Below are positions 1 to 5,488 of a stretch of DNA of 8,512 bases, in pieces. Within the stretch, counting starts at the first letter, position 1, and every line of letters starts with the position of its first letter. The notes below the pieces were generated by a model. It did no database searches and was not told where the DNA came from. It saw nothing but the letters and a program-made list of their open reading frames with translations. This stretch comes from CAYSZB01 sp964435475. Its GTDB lineage: Bacteria > Chloroflexota > Anaerolineae > Anaerolineales > Anaerolineaceae. The stretch is from positions 1 through 8,512 of the forward strand of contig CAYSZB010000086.1 of NCBI GenBank assembly GCA_964435475.1, written 5' to 3'. The position numbers were made by a program, and so were the translations under genes.

Positions 1-1
1 T

Positions 2-50
2 TTTTATTTGAGGCATCGATACCATCAAAGTAACATTTTATTTTGAGGCA
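2..50. repeat. Near-perfect direct repeat pair, about 35 bp apart
   Basis: TTTTATTTGAGGCA at 2-15 recurs as TTTTATTTTGAGGCA at 36-50, differing by one T in the T-run. Similarity fades afterwards (TCGAT at 16-20 against TACGAT at 52-57). The copies lie in AT-rich DNA with no supported gene. They could be paired protein-binding sites, part of a repeat continuing left of the window, or remnants of a mobile-element end. There are too few copies to call a CRISPR or other array. Confidence 0.45.
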
Positions 51-135
51 CTACGATTGTCAGAGGTGTGGTGCTGGTCCTGGCGGATATCGTAGACGTG
101 GCAACCCACAAGAAGTGAGAAAAACAAAATTATGT
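45..135 (+). other. Possible structured RNA or 3' UTR upstream of a terminator
   Basis: CTACGAT at 51-57 is perfectly complementary to ATCGTAG at 89-95, giving a 7-bp stem around a 31-nt loop. A small stem GTGG/CCAC with loop CAAC follows at 98-109, and an intrinsic terminator begins at 136. Translation in all three forward frames gives only short peptides that I do not recognise. The arrangement suits the 3' part of a small RNA or the 3' UTR of a transcript from upstream, but I could match it to no known RNA family (6S, tmRNA, SRP and RNase P were considered). Confidence 0.25.
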
Positions 136-169
136 AAAACAGCAATCGCAAGGTTGCTGTTTTTATTTT
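136..169 (+). terminator. Intrinsic (rho-independent) terminator
   Basis: AAAACAGCAA at 136-145 pairs perfectly with TTGCTGTTTT at 154-163 around the 8-nt loop TCGCAAGG. A T-rich tail follows (161-169, TTTTATTTT, with one A). The stem is fairly AT-rich but uninterrupted. It would end a transcript entering from the left and separate it from the glycosyltransferase gene. The reverse strand also has a short T-run after the stem, so some bidirectional function is possible. Confidence 0.75.
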
Positions 170-212
170 CTGTGTCAGTGTTGGGTTTATGGGAAAATGC
201 CAGATTTATTTG

Positions 213-218
213 TATAAT
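213..218 (+). promoter_or_regulatory. Probable -10 box for the glycosyltransferase gene
   Basis: A perfect TATAAT lies at 213-218, 30 bp before the TTG start at 249, which would leave a leader of about 25 nt. No convincing -35 box sits 16-18 bp upstream (the region reads TGGGAA), so the promoter is supported mainly by the -10 hexamer and its position downstream of the terminator. Confidence 0.45.
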
Positions 219-248
219 GGTTTACACTAGGTATAACGAGGTAGTGTA

Positions 249-1199
249 TTGGAAAAACCAGTTTGTTCGATCATCATTCGTTCATATAATGAGGAAAAGT
301 ATATTGCCCGACTATTGGATGGGATACTGTCCCAATCGATACGTGAAGTGGAAATCATCCTGGTTGATTCGGGTTCTACGGATGCGACTGTTAGTATTGC
401 TCAAAGATACCCTGTCAAGTTGGTGCAGATCGCGCCCCATGAGTTTTCCTTTGGTAGGGCACTGAATCTGGGTGTGGCGAATGCAAATGCTGACCTGCTC
501 GTTTTTGCCAGTGCGCATGTATACCCGGTCTACCCGGATTGGCTTGAAAAACTATTGGCGCCTTTTAACGATCCTTTGATCGCCCTGACCTATGGAAAAC
601 AACGCGGCAGCGGGGAATCCAAGTTTTCAGAACAGCAGGTATTTGCCCACTGGTATCCCAATACCACTCAAAAATACCAGGATACCCAGTTCTGCAATAA
701 TGCCAATGCTGCTGTTCGCCGGCATCTGGTATTGGAACACCCATATGATGAAACCCTGCCGGGGTTGGAGGATGTAGCCTGGGCGGTATGGGGTATGGAC
801 CAGGGGCATAAGATCCATTATGTGCCCGAGGCGGAGATCATTCATGTGCACCAGGAAACGCCCAAAGGGGTCTACAACCGCTATCGCAGGGAAGCCATGG
901 CATTCAAGTCATTATTCATCCACGAGCGATTCGGATTCATTGATTTTGTGCGCATCTCATCGAGAAACATAGCTTCTGATATAAGCCAGGCCTGGCACCA
1001 GCATGTATTGTGGAAAAGCCTGGTGTCCATCTGCTGGTTCCGAATCATGCAGTTCTGGGGTACCTACCAGGGTTACCGTCATCATGGTCCGCTCACCTGG
1101 CAACTACGCAAGACCTTCTACTACCCGCACGGGTTGGAAGAGGGAACTGTGGCACTTGAACGGACAATTGAACCGATCAATTACCCGGGATCAAAATAG
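249..1199 (+). CDS. Glycosyltransferase family 2 (GT-A fold)
   Basis: This 316-residue protein should transfer a sugar from a nucleotide-sugar donor in cell-surface polysaccharide or glycoconjugate synthesis at the inner face of the membrane. The N-terminal GT2 signature is clear: a beta strand leading to SYNEE (12-16), then VDSGSTD (39-45) with the nucleotide-binding Asp40. The usual DxD metal motif is replaced by Ser88-Ala89-His90 in FASAHVYP, a variant that occurs in some GT2 proteins. The likely catalytic base lies in LPGLED (Glu174/Asp175), followed by His199/His201 in IIHVHQE. There is no signal peptide or clear membrane helix. I chose the TTG start at 249 because GAGGT (238-242) sits 6 nt ahead of it. 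The gene appears monocistronic, as a separate promoter precedes the next gene. Donor and acceptor cannot be told. Confidence 0.88.
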   Translation: MEKPVCSIIIRSYNEEKYIARLLDGILSQSIREVEIILVDSGSTDATVSIAQRYPVKLVQIAPHEFSFGRALNLGVANANADLLVFASAHVYPVYPDWLEKLLAPFNDPLIALTYGKQRGSGESKFSEQQVFAHWYPNTTQKYQDTQFCNNANAAVRRHLVLEHPYDETLPGLEDVAWAVWGMDQGHKIHYVPEAEIIHVHQETPKGVYNRYRREAMAFKSLFIHERFGFIDFVRISSRNIASDISQAWHQHVLWKSLVSICWFRIMQFWGTYQGYRHHGPLTWQLRKTFYYPHGLEEGTVALERTIEPINYPGSK

Positions 1200-1222
1200 A
1201 CACGACGAACCGGGCGGGCTGG

Positions 1223-1251
1223 TTGACGTAAAATAGAGGGCAATGTACAAT
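1223..1251 (+). promoter_or_regulatory. Sigma-70-type promoter of the AOR operon
   Basis: TTGACG (1223-1228, five of six matches to TTGACA) and TACAAT (1246-1251, five of six to TATAAT) are separated by exactly 17 bp. This is the best promoter in the window. Transcription should start near 1258, giving a leader of about 25 nt that contains the AAGGAGAGG ribosome binding site (1266-1274). It would drive the ferredoxin, AOR, ThiS-like and ThiF-like genes. Confidence 0.7.
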
Positions 1252-1283
1252 GATGAAAACAAGATAAGGAGAGGCACGCTTTT

Positions 1284-1676
1284 ATGAAAGTTCTTCATTG
1301 TAAACAGGAGATCTGCATTGGCTGTGGAGAATGTGAAAAAGCATGTTCGAAGGCTTATTTCCGGGTAGAAGACAGGAATAAATCGGCCATTCGCATTATC
1401 AATAACGACAATACATTTCGGGCGATCAAATGTTCCCAGTGTGGCGAGTGCATCAACATGTGCACTGCGCATGCCATCTACCGTGATCGTAACGGTGTGG
1501 TGCGCATCAATAAAAAACTGTGTGTGGGCTGCCTGGGGTGTGTTGGTTTCTGCTCAGAACTATCCATGTTTTACGCGGATGACCTGACCGAGCCCTTCAA
1601 GTGCATTGCCTGCGGGATTTGCACCAAGGTCTGCCCGGTCAATGCACTGGAAATCCTGGAAAGTAAAGCGGCATAG
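1284..1676 (+). CDS. Four-cluster polyferredoxin, AorA-like electron-transfer subunit
   Basis: This 130-residue iron-sulfur protein probably carries electrons to or from the AOR encoded immediately downstream. It has four complete CxxCxxCxxxC motifs at residues 11-21, 50-60, 80-90 and 107-117, enough for four [4Fe-4S] clusters, plus an extra Cys6. Only the last motif is followed by the classic Pro (CP, 117-118). The start has AAGGAGAGG 9 nt upstream. The stop at 1674-1676 is 10 bp before the AOR start, so the two should be co-translated. Established comparison: the Aromatoleum AOR complex uses a small four-cluster subunit, AorA, which polymerises into a filament carrying the catalytic subunits. 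Size, cluster number and gene order here match that role; whether this protein also polymerises is inference. It has no membrane segment or export signal, so it should be cytoplasmic. Confidence 0.85.
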   Translation: MKVLHCKQEICIGCGECEKACSKAYFRVEDRNKSAIRIINNDNTFRAIKCSQCGECINMCTAHAIYRDRNGVVRINKKLCVGCLGCVGFCSELSMFYADDLTEPFKCIACGICTKVCPVNALEILESKAA

Positions 1677-1686
1677 GGAGGAAAAC

Positions 1687-3819
1687 ATGAGAAAAGTCTT
1701 AAGATCATTTGATTACAAGTTGACGCGGATCGAGAAAGGCTATAACAACCGATCCCTTTACATCAATGTGGGTGACCTGCGAATTGAAGAAAAAGAAGTC
1801 ACCCCGTTCATGAAAGATAAATTCATCGGGGGCAAGGGCTTTGACCTGTGGTACTTGTGGCATGCAGTTACTCCACAAACCCGCTGGGATTCCCCTGAAA
1901 ATGAGATCGTCATGTCAGCCGGTCCGATCGGTGGGATCACCCAATACCCCGGCACCGGTAAAACACTGCTGGCATCCATCTCACCGCTGACGGATATCCC
2001 GATCGATTCCAATGTCGGTGGATATTTTGGACCCTTGCTGAAATTTTCGGGGTGGGATGCGCTGGAGATCCAGGGCAAGGCTGATAATGACCTGGTGATC
2101 GTCATCGATGGCAATAAAGGGCATATCTCGATCGAGGAAGCAGGCGACCTGCCTTATGATACTCATTTGTTGACTGAAGTGCTGACCGAGGAATATGCAG
2201 AGAATGAAGATGACAAACGCAGCGTTTCTGTGGTCTGTACAGGAAGCGCGGCAGAACATACCCTGGTGGGCATGTTGAATTTTTCATTCTATGATACATT
2301 TCGCAAAACAACACGAGTCAAGCAGGCTGGGCGCGGTGGTTTGGGTACAATTTTCCGCAATAAGCACATCCGAGCCCTGGTGGTCAAGTTCAAGGGTGTA
2401 AAAGGTAATCTCAACAACCCGGCTGATGTGGCAACGATCAACCGTATTGGCGTCAAGATGCACAAGCAGATCCATGACCTGGATGACAAACAAAATGGCA
2501 TGCGCAAGATCGGCACTGCCAATACGGTCATGATCATGAACCAGTATGACCTGCTACCCACGCGCAACTTCCAGACGGGCGGTGACCCTGAGGCATACCG
2601 GATCGCCCCAGAGGTCTTTGTAAACGAATTCCTCACCCAGGGTATACATGATGGCTGCTGGTATGGATGTACCATTTCATGTTCCAAGGCGGCTGACAAC
2701 TTTAAGTTACGAACCGGTCCCTATGCAGGGCAGTGTGTCACGGTGGATGGCCCGGAATATGAAAATGCTGCCGGGTTGGGTGCCAACCTGGGCTGCTTTG
2801 ATCCGCGGCATGTGCTGGAAGCCAATTTTTACTGTGATACCTACGGGCTGGATATTATCTCCACTGCTACCATGATGGCTTTTGTTATGGAATGCTATGA
2901 GCGCGGTCAGATCACCCGCGAAGACATGGGCGGACTGGACCTGCGCTTTGGCAACAGTGATGCCGCCCTGGAACTGCTGCACCAGATGGCACGGGGTGAA
3001 GGTTTTGGTTTGATCGTCGGGCAGGGTACACGCAAGATGAAAAAGATCTTTGTGGAACGCTTTGGTGCTGATGAGCAACTGCTGAATGACATTGGCATGG
3101 AAAACAAAGGCCTGGAATACTCGGAATATATGCCAAAGGAAAGCCTGGCCCAGCAGGGTGGTTTTGCCCTGACCAACAAGGGTCCCCAGCATGATGAAGC
3201 CTGGCTGATCTTCATGGACATGGTCAACAACCAGATCCCGACATTTGAAGACAAAGCCTATGCCCTGTATTATTACCCGATGTTCCGCACCTGGTTTGGG
3301 TTGATGGGCTTGTGCAAGCTGCCCTGGAATGACATCGTGCCGGCGGATAACGGGCGTACTGAGACCCCGGCGAAGGTGCCGGAACATGTGCAGAACTATG
3401 TGGATATTTACAACGCGGTGACCGGGCAGAAGATCGATAAAGAGGAATTGATCATCCAGTCGGAACGGGTTTACAACTTCCAACGCGTATTTAACATCCG
3501 GATGGGCAAAGGCCTGCGCGAGCATGACAGTTCGCCTTATCGTGCCCTGGGACCGGTGACCAAGGAAGAATACCTGTCGCGTGAAGAACGCTATGATAAC
3601 CAGTTACGTGAACAGCAGGGCATGGACCCAACCACGATGTCCCTGGAAGAAAAGCTGGCAGCCACCCGGGCTTACCGTGAAAAGCAATTTGAATTGTTGA
3701 CCGATGCAGTTTATAAACGACGGGGTTGGACAAGTAATGGTGTGCCCACCCCCGAGCATCTCAAAGAGATTGGCATGGACCTGCCGATGTTGTTGGAAGT
3801 GGTCGAGCCATACTTATGA
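1687..3819 (+). CDS. aor: Aldehyde ferredoxin oxidoreductase (tungsten/molybdenum AOR), catalytic subunit
   Basis: This 710-residue AOR-family enzyme should interconvert aldehydes and carboxylic acids (or reduce a related substrate) with low-potential electrons. Family landmarks appear in order: GGKGFDLWYLW (48-58); the pterin-binding domain with SAGPIGG (77-83), SPLTD (99-103) and NVGGYFGPLLK (109-119); GRGGLG (215-220); the cluster motif Cys324-x3-Cys328-x3-Cys332; GPEYEN (355-360) with the active-site Glu region; DTYGLD (384-389); KGLEYSEYMP (474-483); His502 in GPQHDEAW, matching the catalytic His; and Cys543 in MGLCK, the fourth cluster ligand. Oddities are a first cluster spacing of x3 rather than x2, Gly538 where DxxGLC would have Asp, and a charged C-terminal insertion (about 625-676). 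It is longer than the Pyrococcus AOR of about 605 residues. The ATG at 1687 is chosen for GGGAGG (1677-1681 region), about 6 nt ahead. The substrate is unknown. Confidence 0.93.
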   Translation: MRKVLRSFDYKLTRIEKGYNNRSLYINVGDLRIEEKEVTPFMKDKFIGGKGFDLWYLWHAVTPQTRWDSPENEIVMSAGPIGGITQYPGTGKTLLASISPLTDIPIDSNVGGYFGPLLKFSGWDALEIQGKADNDLVIVIDGNKGHISIEEAGDLPYDTHLLTEVLTEEYAENEDDKRSVSVVCTGSAAEHTLVGMLNFSFYDTFRKTTRVKQAGRGGLGTIFRNKHIRALVVKFKGVKGNLNNPADVATINRIGVKMHKQIHDLDDKQNGMRKIGTANTVMIMNQYDLLPTRNFQTGGDPEAYRIAPEVFVNEFLTQGIHDGCWYGCTISCSKAADNFKLRTGPYAGQCVTVDGPEYENAAGLGANLGCFDPRHVLEANFYCDTYGLDIISTATMMAFVMECYERGQITREDMGGLDLRFGNSDAALELLHQMARGEGFGLIVGQGTRKMKKIFVERFGADEQLLNDIGMENKGLEYSEYMPKESLAQQGGFALTNKGPQHDEAWLIFMDMVNNQIPTFEDKAYALYYYPMFRTWFGLMGLCKLPWNDIVPADNGRTETPAKVPEHVQNYVDIYNAVTGQKIDKEELIIQSERVYNFQRVFNIRMGKGLREHDSSPYRALGPVTKEEYLSREERYDNQLREQQGMDPTTMSLEEKLAATRAYREKQFELLTDAVYKRRGWTSNGVPTPEHLKEIGMDLPMLLEVVEPYL

Positions 3820-4013
3820 TCAAGGTCAATACACGGGATCACCCATGGCAGGAAGGAATGACGGTCCGTGGGGTGATCGAAGAGAAGAAATATACATTTC
3901 GCCACCTGGTGGTCAAGGTCAATGGCAATTTCATCCCAGAAGATCAGTATGAGCACCATGTGATCAACGATGGTGATAATGTCATGGTCATCCACCTGAT
4001 CGCCGGAGGATAA
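3816..4013 (+). CDS. ThiS/MoaD-like sulfur carrier protein
   Basis: This 65-residue ubiquitin-fold protein ends in Gly-Gly, the hallmark of a sulfur carrier that is adenylated and then thiocarboxylated at its C-terminus. The segments WQEGMTV (11-17), VVKVNGNFIP (32-41) and INDGDNVMVIHLIAGG (50-65) fit the ThiS/MoaD pattern. The ATG overlaps the AOR stop (ATGA at 3816-3819), indicating translational coupling, and the partner E1-like gene begins 2 bp after its stop. Family and sequence context favour sulfur donation to the dithiolene of the AOR pterin cofactor, as proposed for MoaD-like genes in other AOR operons, rather than thiamine synthesis; no other thiamine gene is present. This assignment is inferred from position; sequence alone does not separate ThiS from MoaD. 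Confidence 0.82.
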   Translation: MIKVNTRDHPWQEGMTVRGVIEEKKYTFRHLVVKVNGNFIPEDQYEHHVINDGDNVMVIHLIAGG

Positions 4014-4015
4014 AA

Positions 4016-4702
4016 ATGTTACCCTGGCGCTATTACCGTAACCATGAAGCGATCAGTGAAACCCAACAGGAAGCGCTGAAGGACAAGCGCGTCCTGGTGG
4101 TGGGCTGTGGCGGGCTGGGGGGATACGTGGTGGAGTACCTGGGACGCCTGGGGGTGGGGCACCTGGTGGTGGTAGACGGGGATGTGTTTGATGACAGTAA
4201 CCTCAATCGCCAGATCCTGAGTTCCAATCTGAACCTCGGTAAACCCAAGGTGCTGGCAGCCAAACAACGCATGCAGGCGGTCAACCCGCTGGTGGAAGTC
4301 ACTGCGATCCAGGGATTATTGGATGAAAGCAATGCTTTGGCCCTTATGGAGGGTTGTGATGTGGTGGTGGATGCACTGGATGGCATTCCATCACGGCTTA
4401 TCCTGCAAGCCAGTGCTGCCAAAGCAGGCATTCCCATGGTGCACGGGGCGATCGCCGGGTGGTGTGGGCAGGTGTGCATCATCCATCCGGGTGAGAATAG
4501 ACTAGAGAAGATTTACGGCAATGCCAAAACCGCCAAGGGGATGGAAGAAACCCAGGGAAACCTGAGCTTTACAGCGGCATTGGTCGCTGGCATCCAGGCA
4601 GCAGAAACGGTCAAATTGCTGTTGGGAATGGGCAGACCATTGGAAGGCCTGCTGTACATTGACCTGCTGAACGGCGAATGCGATGAAATACCATTGGGGT
4701 AA
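4016..4702 (+). CDS. ThiF/MoeB/HesA-family E1-like adenylyltransferase
   Basis: This 228-residue enzyme should use ATP to adenylate the C-terminal glycine of the neighbouring sulfur carrier. The Rossmann nucleotide loop GCGGLGG is at 30-36, followed by VVVDGD (51-56), the NLNRQ segment with Arg65 (62-66), GKPK with Lys78 (75-78) and VVDALD with Asp122 (117-122), all matching the MoeB/ThiF active site. The late helix AGIQAAETVKLLLG, where the family has a conserved QA-E pattern, is also present. It lacks the two CxxC zinc motifs found in E. coli MoeB and ThiF, and is slightly shorter than MoeB (about 249 residues). The ribosome binding site GGAGG (4007-4011) lies at the end of the sulfur-carrier gene. 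It is the last gene of the tight operon begun at 1284. AorE of Aromatoleum is the nearest functional parallel I know. Confidence 0.88.
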   Translation: MLPWRYYRNHEAISETQQEALKDKRVLVVGCGGLGGYVVEYLGRLGVGHLVVVDGDVFDDSNLNRQILSSNLNLGKPKVLAAKQRMQAVNPLVEVTAIQGLLDESNALALMEGCDVVVDALDGIPSRLILQASAAKAGIPMVHGAIAGWCGQVCIIHPGENRLEKIYGNAKTAKGMEETQGNLSFTAALVAGIQAAETVKLLLGMGRPLEGLLYIDLLNGECDEIPLG

Positions 4703-4731
4703 GAAAATCTTAGAAGAGCAGGGGGATAATG

Positions 4732-4790
4732 GGTTTTCAGTCCAGGCTGCTTCATCTGTTTGTATAACTGATAATTTCAAATAGAAAACC
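4732..4790. promoter_or_regulatory. Inverted repeat and possible -10 box between the ThiF-like and permease genes
   Basis: GGTTTTC (4732-4738) is perfectly complementary to GAAAACC (4784-4790), with 45 bp between them. Within the enclosed DNA are TATAAC (4763-4768) and GATAAT (4770-4775), either of which could be a -10 box for the permease gene. No good -35 hexamer is correctly spaced. The repeat could form a long-looped RNA stem or be chance; there is no T-tract to make it a terminator. Confidence 0.25.
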
Positions 4791-4852
4791 AGGATGAAGA
4801 TCAAGCTTTAGGAGTGATGTCTGAAATGATCAATCGTAAAGGGAGCGCCAAA

Positions 4853-5347
4853 ATGGATACAATCTCTCTGGTCATGGTTGTCATAGCCATTGGTCTGTTG
4901 ATCTTTGCCCTGTTTCGCGGGAAAGAGCTGGCTGTTGATGGCATCAAGTTGGCCGGGTTGACCATCTGGAAGAACCTGCCAATTATGCTGGCCGGCTTTT
5001 TGATCGCCGGGCTGATCCAGGTGCTGCTGCCGCCGGACCTCATTGCCACCTGGCTGGGCAACAAGGCAGGCAGCAAGGCAGTCCTGATCGGCTGTGTGGC
5101 TGGCGGATTGATCCCCGGTTCACCTTACGTGATATTTCCGATCATTGCCGGGTTGATCAAGGCGGGTGCCGGCCTGGGGGCAACCGTCAGTTTCATCACA
5201 GCCTGGTCTTTGTGGTCTGTAGCGCGCCTGCCTGTGGAAATTGCCTTGATCGATCCAAAGACTGCGCTCACCCGGTATGCGATCACGTTTATTGTGCCCC
5301 CGGCAGCTGGTTTCCTGGCACACCTGATCAGCAAGTTCCTGGTTTGA
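4853..5347 (+). CDS. Half-size permease, DUF318/ArsP_1-like membrane protein
   Basis: This 164-residue integral membrane protein has about five hydrophobic helices (near 4-21, 41-60, 76-99, 106-124 and 141-162). The segment GGLIPGSPYVIFPI (84-97) followed by GAGLGATVSFITAW (105-118) and LPVE (126-129) recalls the predicted-permease family that includes ArsP and YraQ. Members of that family are usually about 300 residues with two related halves, so this looks like a half-size version that may act as a dimer. I chose ATG 4853 because GGAG (4842-4845) lies 7 nt ahead; GTG 4814, ATG 4817 and ATG 4826 are in-frame alternatives that would add up to 13 residues. The substrate is unknown. Its position between the AOR operon and the aldehyde dehydrogenase group suggests, but does not show, a link to either. 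Confidence 0.72.
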   Translation: MDTISLVMVVIAIGLLIFALFRGKELAVDGIKLAGLTIWKNLPIMLAGFLIAGLIQVLLPPDLIATWLGNKAGSKAVLIGCVAGGLIPGSPYVIFPIIAGLIKAGAGLGATVSFITAWSLWSVARLPVEIALIDPKTALTRYAITFIVPPAAGFLAHLISKFLV

Positions 5348-5411
5348 AATATTTTCGCCGACCAGGCATTATCAAGACCCCATAAAGCATTTTCTGTTAT
5401 AAAAGCGTAGA

Positions 5412-5426
5412 TGACCGGAACGGTCA
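5412..5426. promoter_or_regulatory. Palindromic probable operator TGACCG-GAA-CGGTCA
   Basis: A perfect 6-bp inverted repeat with a 3-bp centre lies 63 bp before the aldehyde dehydrogenase start. The short centre and lack of a following T-tract make a dimeric-repressor or activator site more likely than a terminator. The size is compatible with TetR- or GntR-type sites, but no regulator gene is present in the window to name. Confidence 0.45.
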
Positions 5427-5436
5427 AATATCCTTC

Positions 5437-5458
5437 TGTGATAAAATCACCGGGTGAT
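5437..5458. promoter_or_regulatory. Possible -10 region overlapping a second palindrome ATCACC-G-GGTGAT
   Basis: TGTGATAAAAT (5437-5447) resembles a -10 region (GATAAA preceded by TGn, or TAAAAT), and is immediately followed and overlapped by a perfect 6-bp inverted repeat, ATCACC (5446-5451) and GGTGAT (5453-5458), with one central base. A one-base centre cannot form an RNA hairpin loop, so a DNA-binding site is the better reading. Bound protein would sit over the predicted transcription start. No convincing -35 hexamer is present. Confidence 0.4.
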
Positions 5459-5488
5459 CATATTTGAATCAAGGAGGATTATCCAGTC

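Noticed and set aside
1..60. CRISPR array or tandem repeat
   Set aside because: Only two imperfect copies are present, with no further repeat units and no cas genes in the window.
43..465. A 140-codon forward reading frame overlapping the start of the glycosyltransferase
   Set aside because: It runs through the terminator, has no family resemblance or convincing ribosome binding site, and its second half is out of frame with a clear GT2 coding sequence.
1208..1224. AACC/GGTT inverted repeat after the glycosyltransferase as a terminator
   Set aside because: The stem is only about 4 bp and no T-tract follows; the right arm overlaps the better-supported -35 box TTGACG.
1606..1686. Upstream in-frame start (1606) that would add 27 residues to the AOR
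   Set aside because: The extension overlaps the ferredoxin's last cluster motif in another frame, and ATG 1687 has a strong GGGAGG site at good spacing.
2707..3525. Long reverse-strand open frame of 272 codons opposite the AOR
   Set aside because: It lies entirely antisense to a well-conserved enzyme, shows no recognisable domain, and is expected from the codon bias of the sense strand.
5412..5458. Palindromes as intrinsic terminators of the permease gene
   Set aside because: The loops would be three bases and one base long, and neither is followed by a run of T.
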